Source of the DNA: Verrucomicrobiota bacterium
Lineage (GTDB): Bacteria; Verrucomicrobiota; Verrucomicrobiia; Chthoniobacterales; UBA10450
Direction: 5' to 3'
DNA: 14,355 nucleotides
NCBI GenBank assembly: GCA_003219355.1
Contig: QHOQ01000031.1
Location: 1-14,355, forward strand
In this document: positions 1 to 6,904 of the stretch, piece after piece
Position numbering within the stretch: the first letter of the stretch is position 1
Layout of the letters: the number at the start of each line of letters is the position of its first letter
Made by a program: the position numbers and the translations under genes
The notes under the pieces: generated by a model
Seen by the model: the letters and a program-made list of their open reading frames with translations, nothing else
Database searches by the model: none
What the model was told of the DNA's origin: nothing

Positions 1-963
1 TTCCACTGTCAGCATTTCCACGCGCAGATAATTTAATACAACGGGCGCAAGAATCAGCCCGGGGATTCCCATGAGTCTTTCGCCAATGATCAGCGCGATC
101 AACGTCAGCCAAACCGGATTCCGAATCCGTTCGCCGATGATTTTGCTGTTTAGAAAATATTCGAGCTTGTGAATCACAACCAGGAATACCAGAGCTGCGA
201 TCGCAAGCTTCAGGGAAACAGTTAACGCAACGAAAACGATAATGGTATTACTCACCAGGTTTCCGACAATCGGCACCAGGCCGCAGAGAAATGTGATCGC
301 AATAAGGAGCGGCGCGTGCGGCATCCGAATGACTACTACAAACAGCCCGGTCAACGCGGTGTTGATTAGCGAAATCGTAATCTGGGCGCCCATCACGGTA
401 GCGAAACTGCGATAAAAATCGCGGAAGCGGGTCGAGACTTCGTCGCAACAAATGGAATAGAGATTATTTTTCACCGGGTGCGTGGCGCGATGAGGATCGA
501 GGACGGCTTTAAAAAAGAGGCTCGCTGCCGCGACAATTCCGATAATACTAAAAACCAACGCGGCGGTGGTACTGCCGGCGAAATGCGCGACGTTTCGCAG
601 GTAATGTGCTTCCTGCTGAAGGGTGTCGATCACGACCGCTCGCAGACTCTCAAAATCGGTGAATGGCAATTCGATCTGGCGTCGCTGGGCCCACGCGCTG
701 GCGGAAGGAATTGATGTATCGGCTACATCGGGCAAGGCCAGAATGGCAGCGCGGGTGAAAAAGACCGCCGCCGCCGCAATTCCCAACACAACCACGATGA
801 ACGAGACCAAAGCGAGCCACTTTCTTTTCGTTAGAGAGTAGATCTGGCGCAAGGCGAGATAAGAAAACAAGACGACCAGCAGCGGCACTCCGAGATGCAG
901 AACTCCCGCCAGCACTAATGTGAGACCGAGCACACCGTACGAAACTCGAGCGGGCGTAGTCAT
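1..963 (-). CDS. AI-2E family transporter-like membrane protein (3' end beyond window)
   Basis: The minus-strand frame opens at ATG 963 and stays open for 321 codons to the window edge, so the C-terminus is missing. The translation is strongly hydrophobic, with paired helices at the N-terminus (about residues 7-40 and 48-72), a polar middle stretch (about 80-130), and further helices. The later part contains FLCGLVPIVGN and a final segment with GIPGLILAPV, both typical of the AI-2E transporter/PerM family (PF01594), whose members are usually about 350 residues with 7-8 helices. The family is named for autoinducer-2 export, but members include other exporters and Na+/H+ antiporters, so the substrate cannot be assigned. 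The gene lies 98 bases downstream of pnp on the same strand. No good Shine-Dalgarno precedes the ATG. Family assignment is fairly sure; function is not. Confidence 0.85.
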   Translation of the reverse strand, partial: MTTPARVSYGVLGLTLVLAGVLHLGVPLLVVLFSYLALRQIYSLTKRKWLALVSFIVVVLGIAAAAVFFTRAAILALPDVADTSIPSASAWAQRRQIELPFTDFESLRAVVIDTLQQEAHYLRNVAHFAGSTTAALVFSIIGIVAAASLFFKAVLDPHRATHPVKNNLYSICCDEVSTRFRDFYRSFATVMGAQITISLINTALTGLFVVVIRMPHAPLLIAITFLCGLVPIVGNLVSNTIIVFVALTVSLKLAIAALVFLVVIHKLEYFLNSKIIGERIRNPVWLTLIALIIGERLMGIPGLILAPVVLNYLRVEMLTVE

Positions 964-1028
964 ATCGTGCGTCGTCTGTTAACTTCACTCCTAGCCGACG
1001 TTGTCAACTGCGCTGTGCGTTACGTGTC

Positions 1029-1049
1029 GCCCGGATCAACGATCCCGGC
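1029..1049. repeat. Intergenic palindrome A (GCCCGGATC / GATCCCGGC)
   Basis: Nine-base arms at 1029-1037 and 1041-1049, with one mismatch and a three-base AAC loop, lie between pnp and the AI-2E-like gene. CTACAAC begins at the right arm's final C. There is no U-run on either side, so it does not look like a normal intrinsic terminator, although it could be an RNA 3'-end stabiliser. It resembles in layout two other palindromes in the window (3261-3299 and 13261-13285) that also have CTACA at one edge. Confidence 0.55.
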
Positions 1050-1061
1050 TACAACCAGCAA

Positions 1062-3215
1062 TCAGCGCTCGTGCACTTCAACGGGAACGGGCTGACCCGT
1101 TTCGGCTTCGGCGCGTTCTTTGAGCGCGGCTTTCCGTGAAAGCTTCACCCGCCCCTTGTCATCGATTCCAATGCACTTGACCCAGATCATGTCGCCAACC
1201 TTAGCGACGTCTTCCGTTCGTTTGACGCGGAAATCCGCCAGCTCGGAGATGTGCACGAGACCATCTCTGCCGGGGAAAATTTCCACAAACGCGCCGAACT
1301 CCTTCACTGAAACCACGCGCCCCTGATACGTTTGGCCGATCTCGATCTCCCGCGTCATCCCACCGATGATTTCTTTCGCGCGCGCCATGCTCTCGCCGCT
1401 GGTCGCGTAGATGTGCACCGAGCCGTCGTCTTCGATGTTAATTTCGGCGCCGGTCTCGGCGACGATGCCCTTGATCGTTTTGCCGCCCGGCCCGATGAGC
1501 GCGCCGATTTTCTCCGGATTAATTTTGATTGTCTCGATGCGTGGCGCGTATTTCGATAATTCTGGCCGCGGCTTGTCCAGTGCGCTGCGCATGATGTCGA
1601 GAATTTTCGTGCGCGCTTCTTTGGCGCGCTGGATCGCTTCGGTCATGATTTTGTGGCTGATGCCCGGAAGTTTCAAATCGAGCTGATAACCGGTGACGCC
1701 CGCGTCCGTTCCACAAAGCTTGAAATCCATGTCGCCGAAATGATCTTCGGAACCGATGATGTCGGTAAGCAATTCGTAACGTTTCAGTTGTCGATCTTCG
1801 CAGTGCTCAGTCACGAGACCGACAGAAATTCCCGCGACCGGTCTTTTCACCGGGACACCGGCATCCATCAATGCAAGCATACCGCCGCAAACGCTCGCCA
1901 TGGATGTCGATCCGTTTGATTCCATAATCTCGCTGGAGATGCGAATGGCGTAGCGAAAATCGTTTTCACCCGGCACTACCGGTTCAAGCGAACGCTCCGC
2001 CAGCGCACCGTGACCGATCTCGCGCCGCCCAGGCCCGCCCGTCCGCCCCGTTTCGCCGACGCTGAATGGCGGAAAGTTGTAGTGCAAAATGAACCGCTTC
2101 GATTGTTCCCCACCGCCATAGGCGTCGATCATCTGCGCCTCTTCAATCGGCGCGAGCGTTGCCAGGGCGAGTGCCTGCGTTTCACCGCGCTGGAAAATTG
2201 CCGAACCATGCGCGCGCGGCAGAACGCCGACCTCGCACGAAATTGGACGCAATTCTTGATAGTTGCGCCCATCAACGCGTCTCTGCTTATCCAGAACGCT
2301 AACGCGGAATGCTTTCTTCTGGACGTAGTCGAATGCTTGTGAAATCGAAAATTTGTCGGCCTCGGGATATTTTTCCAGGATCGAGATCTTTACTTCTTCG
2401 CGCAGCGCATCAATTGCTTTCGTCCGCGCGACTTTGCCGCTGGTGTAAAGCGCGCCTTCAATCCTATCGCCCGCGACTCGATAAGCAATCTCCAGCAGGT
2501 CCTCATTTACCAGCAGCAACGGCATCGCGCGCTTCGGTTTGCCCGCTTGCGACGCGAGCTCTTTTTGGATCCGGATCATCTCGCGCGCATGTCCATGCGC
2601 AAACTCAAGCGCCTTCACGAAATCAGCTTCGGGGAGTTCCTTGGCCGCGCCTTCGATCATGAGGACGTCGTTTTCCGTGCCGACGTAGATCAGATCGAGA
2701 TCGCTTTGTTCCCGTTCGGTGTGCGTTGGATTGGCGACGAACTGACCGTTGAGGCGACCGACCCGAACCGCGCCGATCGGCCCGGCGAACGGAATGTCGG
2801 AAACACAAAGCGCCGCCGAGGCGCCGTTAATGGCGAGAATGTCGGGATCGTTTTCGCCATCCGCGCTCAGCAGGATCGAGATGACCTGGGTATCGTAAAA
2901 ATATCCCTGCGGAAAGAGGGGACGGAGCGGCCGATCGATCATGCGTGAAGTGAGCGTTTCCTTTTCCGTCGGCCGTCCTTCGCGCTTGAAATAGCCCCCC
3001 GGGAACTTTCCCGCCGCAGCGGCTTTTTCGCGATAATCGACCGTGAGTGGAAAATAATCCTGACCTTCCTTGATAATTGTGGCTGAGACCGCGCTGGCCA
3101 GCACCATGGTGTCGCCGCATGAAACGACGACCGCGCCGTCGGCGAGCCTGGCGATTTTGCCGGTTTCGATAGAGATGTGAGTAGCCCCAATTTGGGCCGT
3201 GACCTTCTGTTGCAT
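1062..3215 (-). CDS. pnp: Polyribonucleotide nucleotidyltransferase (PNPase)
   Basis: PNPase degrades RNA 3' to 5' by phosphorolysis in the cytoplasm, as a trimer and often as part of the degradosome. The 717-residue product has the full family layout: two RNase PH-like core domains joined by a helical domain, a KH domain (about 558-620, GPGG loop at 575-578) and an S1 domain (about 627-697, starting GQTYQGRVVSVKEFGAF). The second core carries EDHFGDMDFK, which matches the E. coli catalytic/metal residues D486, D492 and K494. An early FFPLTVDYREK-type segment and the GRREIGHGALAERSL segment are also characteristic. The length matches the family (about 700-720). The ATG at 3215 is preceded by a strong AGGAAGG at the right spacing. 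It follows rpsO, as in many bacteria, and its leader is highly structured, which suggests autoregulation. Confidence 0.98.
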   Translation of the reverse strand: MQQKVTAQIGATHISIETGKIARLADGAVVVSCGDTMVLASAVSATIIKEGQDYFPLTVDYREKAAAAGKFPGGYFKREGRPTEKETLTSRMIDRPLRPLFPQGYFYDTQVISILLSADGENDPDILAINGASAALCVSDIPFAGPIGAVRVGRLNGQFVANPTHTEREQSDLDLIYVGTENDVLMIEGAAKELPEADFVKALEFAHGHAREMIRIQKELASQAGKPKRAMPLLLVNEDLLEIAYRVAGDRIEGALYTSGKVARTKAIDALREEVKISILEKYPEADKFSISQAFDYVQKKAFRVSVLDKQRRVDGRNYQELRPISCEVGVLPRAHGSAIFQRGETQALALATLAPIEEAQMIDAYGGGEQSKRFILHYNFPPFSVGETGRTGGPGRREIGHGALAERSLEPVVPGENDFRYAIRISSEIMESNGSTSMASVCGGMLALMDAGVPVKRPVAGISVGLVTEHCEDRQLKRYELLTDIIGSEDHFGDMDFKLCGTDAGVTGYQLDLKLPGISHKIMTEAIQRAKEARTKILDIMRSALDKPRPELSKYAPRIETIKINPEKIGALIGPGGKTIKGIVAETGAEINIEDDGSVHIYATSGESMARAKEIIGGMTREIEIGQTYQGRVVSVKEFGAFVEIFPGRDGLVHISELADFRVKRTEDVAKVGDMIWVKCIGIDDKGRVKLSRKAALKERAEAETGQPVPVEVHER

Positions 3216-3219
3216 TTTA

Positions 3220-3226
3220 CCTTCCT
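3220..3226 (-). promoter_or_regulatory. Strong ribosome-binding site of pnp
   Basis: Read on the minus strand, AGGAAGG lies four bases before the pnp ATG. It is the only strong Shine-Dalgarno sequence I see in front of any gene in this window. Its first three bases form the end of a possible hairpin arm (3224-3229 with 3239-3244). Confidence 0.8.
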
Positions 3227-3327
3227 GGATGTGCGAGTTCCAGGCCGGTCACCCTGACTGTAGGTTTTAACTCCGAATGCTTCTCGGGGCTAAAACCTAA
3301 AATCCAAGGTGATTCGTTCGGCCTGGA
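3224..3327 (-). promoter_or_regulatory. Structured pnp leader with two competing pairings
   Basis: In the minus-strand transcript, the segment at 3327-3319 (TCCAGGCCG) is perfectly complementary to 3247-3239 (CGGCCTGGA), 9 bp, closing over an inner hairpin at 3299-3261. The same CCTGGA (3244-3239) is also complementary to a second TCCAGG at 3229-3224 that overlaps the pnp Shine-Dalgarno. The two pairings cannot form together, so the leader has the layout of a switch: long-range stem with free RBS, or short hairpin with partly covered RBS. E. coli pnp is known to be autoregulated through a double-stranded leader cut by RNase III. The pairing is seen in the sequence; the regulatory role is inferred. 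Confidence 0.6.
3261..3299. repeat. Palindrome B in the rpsO-pnp spacer
   Basis: The arms TAGGTTTTA and TAAAACCTA are perfect 9-base inverted repeats. They extend inward past one mismatch by four more pairs (one a G-T wobble), leaving a loop of about 11 bases. On the minus strand it is followed by CTACAG (palindrome B's outer edge), like the CTACA edges of the palindromes at 1029-1049 and 13261-13279. It forms the inner arm of the pnp leader structure and could also act as an RNase III substrate. Confidence 0.6.
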
Positions 3328-3357
3328 CCGCTGATTCTGTTGTGTTTCTAGTTATCT

Positions 3358-3406
3358 TCGACTTTGAGCAGACAAACAGTTGGACGCGAGCTTTCTCAAA
3401 GATCGA
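3358..3406 (-). promoter_or_regulatory. Stem-loop just after rpsO
   Basis: The arms TCGA-CTTTGAG (3358-3368) and CTCAAAG-A-TCGA (3395-3406) pair over 11 bp with a single bulged base and a loop of about 26 bases. The structure starts six bases after the rpsO stop codon. It has no U-run, so it looks more like an RNA processing or stability element between rpsO and pnp than an intrinsic terminator. Confidence 0.45.
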
Positions 3407-3411
3407 CGCGG

Positions 3412-3675
3412 TTATTTGCGCAGGTTCAGCTTGTCGATCAGCTTTTTATAGCGATCGGCTTGCGATCTGTTCAAATAATCGAGCAAACTCCGGCGTTGTG
3501 CGACCATCTTGAGAAGGCCGCGACGCGAGGCGTGATCTTTGGCGTTGCTCTTCAGGTGTTCGGTCAAATGCTCGATCCGGCGCGTCAGAAGTGCGACCTG
3601 CATATCTGCGCTACCGGTATCTTTGTCATGCAGTTGGAACTCCTTGAGGTTCAACGTTGCCGTGCTCTCTGCCAT
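3412..3675 (-). CDS. rpsO: 30S ribosomal protein S15
   Basis: S15 is a primary 16S rRNA binding protein of the small-subunit platform. The 87-residue product has the usual length (E. coli 89) and the hallmark segments: DTGSADMQVALLT, RIEHLTEHL, and KDHASRRGLLKMV followed by QRRSLLDYL, which hold the conserved rRNA-contacting His, Ser and Arg residues. The ATG at 3675 gives the normal N-terminus (MAESTATLNLKEF). A good sigma70-like promoter sits so close that the mRNA leader would be only a few bases. The order rpsO-pnp is common in bacteria and supports both calls. In E. coli, S15 represses its own translation through a leader pseudoknot, but a leader this short leaves no room for that here. 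Confidence 0.98.
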   Translation of the reverse strand: MAESTATLNLKEFQLHDKDTGSADMQVALLTRRIEHLTEHLKSNAKDHASRRGLLKMVAQRRSLLDYLNRSQADRYKKLIDKLNLRK

Positions 3676-3687
3676 AAGCGAAGGGCT

Positions 3688-3715
3688 ATTGTAGACGAAG
3701 AATACACTTTAGCAA
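3688..3715 (-). promoter_or_regulatory. Sigma70-type promoter of rpsO
   Basis: On the minus strand, TTGCTA (3715-3710), a 16-base spacer, and TACAAT (3693-3688) match the -35 and -10 boxes well. Transcription would start near 3681, only about six bases before the rpsO ATG at 3675, so the mRNA would be leaderless or almost so. No Shine-Dalgarno fits in that space. Confidence 0.7.
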
Positions 3716-3768
3716 CTGTTCGTCACGGAACATTGGAGCGTCGAATGTCCCCGAGTCAGTTCGAGTTC

Positions 3769-3791
3769 CGAAAGCTTTCGTATACGAAAGC
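3769..3791. repeat. Overlapping perfect palindromes upstream of rpsO
   Basis: GCTTTCGTATACGAAAGC (3774-3791) is an 18-base perfect palindrome. It overlaps CGAAAGCTTTCG (3769-3780), a 12-base perfect palindrome, so the heptamer CGAAAGC occurs three times in 23 bases. It lies between the sulfotransferase stop and the rpsO promoter. It could be an operator or a weak terminator hairpin (7-bp stem, TATA loop, no U-run). Confidence 0.6.
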
Positions 3792-3872
3792 GAGATTTCA
3801 GCTCCAGGTGAGTTAATTGCGCCATGTACACACATCGCACTTAATTTTCCAAATTCGATCACAGTTCCTGTG

Positions 3873-4664
3873 TCAGTCGAAGAGTTCAACGTAACCCATC
3901 AGGTCCATGTCGGGTCCAATGACTGAATAAATGGCGCGCCGTTCGTCTATGCTCAGATACGTTTTGTAAACATGGAGCGAGCGCTGATGAATTGCTTCAC
4001 CTTTGTTTGTTCCGCCCCACTGGCCGCTGCTGTATTTTTCATGCTCCAGCAAATGATCGCTCCATTCCAGGTCAAGGAACTGGCAGACCTGACGCAAATA
4101 TGGCTCCGGATTGGCGATCAGGACTTCATAGCGCACAATTTTAGTTGGCAAAATTGAGCGCGAGTAGTGCGGAATGAAACGGTTTTTCACCATCCAGCAG
4201 AACCCACCAAAGCGCGGGTCATTTAGGTCTTTTGTTTGCTCATATAGCGAGCGAAGTTTTTCTTCCAGTCTTTCAGGTTCAGCCAGGTTAGCGATGCATT
4301 TGCGAATTTCATTGTGGCCATAAACGACCAACCATGTATCTATCGGGTCGTCCAACTCCTTTCGAACCTCTAGTTTGCGCATCGAGACCACTACATCGCG
4401 TGGGTCGCGCAAGGTGAAAAGGATCCGTGCCCCGGCAAACTTTTCGATGGCGTGCTTAATCCGGTGTGTTGCCGCCGGGATGCGTAGGCACACCGACTCC
4501 TTTGGCAACCCGTTGAGCCTGGCGGGCTCCGCGAAATACCGATAAGCTTCGCCCTGTTCTTCTCCGACAACGTGAACCTGCGGATGAGCGTTAAAGACCG
4601 ATTCCAGCAGAGTCGACCCGCTGCGCTGGCAGCCCATGATTAGGAAAACCTTTTTTGTTAACAT
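3873..4664 (-). CDS. PAPS-dependent sulfotransferase family protein
   Basis: This family moves a sulfuryl group from PAPS to a hydroxyl or amine of a sugar, lipid or protein. The 263-residue product starts with the 5'-phosphosulfate-binding loop (FLIMGCQRSGSTLL, residues 7-20). It also holds the 3'-phosphate-binding segment TLRDPRDVVVSMRK (84-97), with R86 and S94 in the expected places. H27 and E35-E36 follow in HPQVHVVGEE. The length fits the Sulfotransfer_3/1 group. The gene lies 38 bases downstream of a family 2 glycosyltransferase on the same strand, so the acceptor may be a glycan or glycolipid made by that enzyme; this is inference. No Shine-Dalgarno is evident before ATG 4664. The natural substrate cannot be told from the sequence. 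Confidence 0.88.
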   Translation of the reverse strand: MLTKKVFLIMGCQRSGSTLLESVFNAHPQVHVVGEEQGEAYRYFAEPARLNGLPKESVCLRIPAATHRIKHAIEKFAGARILFTLRDPRDVVVSMRKLEVRKELDDPIDTWLVVYGHNEIRKCIANLAEPERLEEKLRSLYEQTKDLNDPRFGGFCWMVKNRFIPHYSRSILPTKIVRYEVLIANPEPYLRQVCQFLDLEWSDHLLEHEKYSSGQWGGTNKGEAIHQRSLHVYKTYLSIDERRAIYSVIGPDMDLMGYVELFD

Positions 4665-4702
4665 GACCGTTGTAGCGGTTCAGACTCCCACGTACGCGCT
4701 GA

Positions 4703-5455
4703 CTAAGACGCAATCGGGCGGGAGGCGCGCCGGTCCTGCCTATTATTTGCGGTGTGGATTTCGCGTTTGCCATTGTACCACAATGCGAGTTTGTCTCGCG
4801 AACGCGCGGCGCTCGGGCCGCGGATAATGATCGACAACGAACGTGCCAACACGTGCCTCGCTGAATACATGCGCAATTTTCGGCCTGAAGTTACAATCGG
4901 TTCGCGCAACACTTTGAAACGGCCAAGTTTTCGCAGCGCGAGACTGAAATACACTTCTTCGCCAATAAAATATTGCTCATCAAACCCGCCAATCGCATCG
5001 AAATTGCGACGGGTGGTGAAAAGAAATGCGCCCGCGCCGAGATTGAGCGCAAAATAAACAGTGCAGAACGCCCGCACGAAAATGCGACCCCAGACCGGAA
5101 TGATCCCATCGACTATCACGCGCGCGCTGCCGCCCGCATAGCCGGCTTCGAGAGCGGCGATTGCCTCGTCAATGTGCTTCCGGTGGATCCGGGTGTCGGC
5201 ATCAACAAAGAACAATTTTTCGCCCTGCGCCACGTGTGCACCAGCGTTGCGGGCCGCTGCGATTTGCCGCCGGTTGATCGAGATGACCCGTCCACCCGCC
5301 TGCGTCGCAACTTCGATAGTCGCATCAGTCGATGCATCATCGACCACGATGATTTCGTACGCTTGCCCCGCCTCAGAAATCGCAGCATGAATCGCCGCAA
5401 TTGTCGACGAAAGCTCCAGCTCCTCGTTGTAAGCGGGGACAATAAAGGAAATCAT
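4703..5455 (-). CDS. Family 2 (GT-A) glycosyltransferase
   Basis: The enzyme transfers a sugar from a nucleotide-sugar donor. I chose ATG 5455 (250 codons) because the GT2 fold starts directly with MISFIVPAYNEE; the frame is open to an upstream start at 5494 that would add 13 atypical residues. From 5455, EIIVVDDASTD lies at 34-44, the metal-binding DAD at 85-87 (FFVDADTR), and IGGFDEQYFIGEEVYFSLAL further on supplies the acceptor-side acidic residues. The segment RNAGAHVAQGE is also typical. A hydrophobic stretch near RIFVRAFCTVYFALNLGAG may hold it at the membrane. It is the first gene of a likely two-gene unit with the sulfotransferase. The C-terminal 20 residues are basic and not recognisable. 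Sugar and acceptor are unknown. Confidence 0.88.
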   Translation of the reverse strand: MISFIVPAYNEELELSSTIAAIHAAISEAGQAYEIIVVDDASTDATIEVATQAGGRVISINRRQIAAARNAGAHVAQGEKLFFVDADTRIHRKHIDEAIAALEAGYAGGSARVIVDGIIPVWGRIFVRAFCTVYFALNLGAGAFLFTTRRNFDAIGGFDEQYFIGEEVYFSLALRKLGRFKVLREPIVTSGRKLRMYSARHVLARSLSIIIRGPSAARSRDKLALWYNGKREIHTANNRQDRRASRPIAS

Positions 5456-5642
5456 TTGAGAGAAAATACATTGGCGACAGCCGCGCCGGCGCATTCTTTA
5501 ACCCATTCTGAGGCGAGTGCCAATCAGGGACCGGTCAGGACGGGCTCTTTCACTACACTCGGGATCCAGAAGATCGCCCACGATGTTGAGGAAATCCGGC
5601 TGCCGCGTTTGACTTGCATGTCGACGAGTTAGAGATAGCGAA

Positions 5643-5810
5643 ATGTTTGCCCGGCTATTTGTAACTCTCGTTGCGTCTTGGTCGCTGCTTTCTGGCTGTG
5701 CAACGAAACAAGCCGCGCAAACCGATGCAAATTCCATCATTCGCGAACCGGAGAGCCGCCACGAAGTTCACGGCGAAGTCGGCGTAATGTATGGCGCCAG
5801 CGCCAGATAA
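5643..5810 (+). CDS. Small lipoprotein, 55 residues
   Basis: This short ORF encodes a classical lipoprotein signal: MFAR, a hydrophobic stretch LFVTLVASWS, then the lipobox LLSGC with the lipidated Cys at residue 19. The mature part is only about 37 residues, polar, and ends in HEVHGEVGVMYGASAR. The function is unknown. It is divergent from the glycosyltransferase gene (187-base gap) and converges on the QueA-like gene, whose stop is 38 bases beyond. The lipobox in a correct frame with start and stop makes chance unlikely. No strong Shine-Dalgarno is seen; an A/G-rich stretch (GAGATAGCGAA) precedes the ATG. Confidence 0.65.
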   Translation: MFARLFVTLVASWSLLSGCATKQAAQTDANSIIREPESRHEVHGEVGVMYGASAR

Positions 5811-5848
5811 CGCTCAGCAATGGCCGGCCGCTGTCACTCCGCCGTTCG

Positions 5849-6904
5849 TCACAAAATCAGGTTCAGATCGCCGAACTCGTGCCAGAGATATCTTCTCGCA
5901 ACCGCTTCTTCGTAGGCCGCATGAATTTGTTCGGCGGGCAAAAACGCGCTCAGCAAATCGAGATGACCTGCTTCCGGCTCGTGCAAACCGGTAAGCAATC
6001 CATTGACCACTTTCAAGCGATGTTGACCGTTGATTTTTAATCGCGTGTAGCCCTGCTTTTCACCTACGCAGCCATCCAAATCAGCAACTGATTCCAGCGC
6101 GCGCACGACAGTCGTGCCGACTGCGATAATGCGTCCGCCATTTTCACGCGTCGAATTGACCTTCTGGGCGGTAATTCGACTGACGAAATATTCCTCCTCT
6201 GAAGCGGGATGGGCGCGATCAAGTTCGTCGTCCATGTAAGAAGAAAGTCCAGTGTGTAAAACGATGTAGGCGCTGTCGATACCGCGCCGCTTTAGGTCAA
6301 ACAGCAATTTCCAGGTAAACGCGCGCCCGGCCGAGGGCATCTCGGCCGAGCCGGGCTCTTTCGCGTAAACGGTTTGGTAATAATCAAGGTCCCACGGCGC
6401 CGAGACGTATTCATAGCGAATCGGTTTTCCAAGCCGGTAGATAAGGTCGACAAGCTCGGTCCCGGTGATCGAAAAGCGCAATCTCCAAAGACGTGGAATG
6501 TTCAGATCGCGCGCCAGCACGGCAGCGTTGAGTCCTTCCGAGAATTCGATTTGCATCCCGGCGCGCAGCCCGCAGCCAAACGGATCGCCCTGTTCGCAAA
6601 GCAACAGCGCCAGCCAGGAATCGTCCGGCAAATGCTCTGCTAACCTTACTTCCATGCAAGGGCCATGCGCCGCACTACAATCGCATCCTCGCATTGAAGC
6701 GGGGAGCGTACGGCTCGAATTGAAGACAAGCAGGTCGTTTTGTCGCAGGTAATTGTCGATCTTGTCAAAACGGGTGTGCTCGATCTTTCCGGTCGCGCGC
6801 TCGATTACGAGTAATCGCACCTGATCTCGCCGAATGCCGCGGCGTTCCGGCGGTTCCTTCGCGCTTAGTTCGGGCGGCAACGTGAAAGTAAATGGCGCGG
6901 CCAT
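5849..6904 (-). CDS. Divergent QueA-like SAM:tRNA ribosyltransferase-isomerase family protein
   Basis: QueA moves and isomerises the ribosyl part of SAM onto preQ1-tRNA to make epoxyqueuosine. This 351-residue product is clearly of that family: RLLVIERATGKIEH (30-43), NDLLVFNSSRTLPA (56-69), YYQTVYAKEPGSAEMPSAGR (175-194), GGRIIAVGTTVVRALES (256-272), NGLLTGLHEP (301-310) and FGDLNLIL at the end. Several motifs differ from canonical QueA: PSAGRAFT instead of PTAGLHFT, LHTGLSSY instead of LHVGLGTF, GLLTGLHEP instead of GLITNFHLP. They match, from memory, a QueA-like subfamily common in actinobacteria whose role is not established. I therefore give no gene symbol. Its ATG directly follows the TAA of the upstream dehydrogenase with no gap, so the two are probably translationally coupled. 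Confidence 0.88.
   Translation of the reverse strand: MAAPFTFTLPPELSAKEPPERRGIRRDQVRLLVIERATGKIEHTRFDKIDNYLRQNDLLVFNSSRTLPASMRGCDCSAAHGPCMEVRLAEHLPDDSWLALLLCEQGDPFGCGLRAGMQIEFSEGLNAAVLARDLNIPRLWRLRFSITGTELVDLIYRLGKPIRYEYVSAPWDLDYYQTVYAKEPGSAEMPSAGRAFTWKLLFDLKRRGIDSAYIVLHTGLSSYMDDELDRAHPASEEEYFVSRITAQKVNSTRENGGRIIAVGTTVVRALESVADLDGCVGEKQGYTRLKINGQHRLKVVNGLLTGLHEPEAGHLDLLSAFLPAEQIHAAYEEAVARRYLWHEFGDLNLIL

Noticed and set aside
650..988. Minus-strand ORF of 112 codons
   Set aside because: It is a shadow frame of the AI-2E-like protein, whose longer frame from 963 has transmembrane helices and family motifs.
1029..1049. Intrinsic terminator of pnp
   Set aside because: There is one stem mismatch and no U-run on either strand; it fits better as a palindromic repeat.
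3686..3889. Minus-strand ORF of 67 codons upstream of rpsO
   Set aside because: It covers the palindromes and rpsO promoter, has no recognisable motif, and overlaps the end of the sulfotransferase gene.
4973..5632. Long plus-strand ORF of 219 codons
   Set aside because: It lies opposite the glycosyltransferase, whose frame has clear GT2 motifs; the plus-strand product has no recognisable motif.
5498..5740. Minus-strand ORF of 80 codons
   Set aside because: It is mostly antisense to the small lipoprotein gene and upstream spacer; no motif, signal peptide or conserved pattern.
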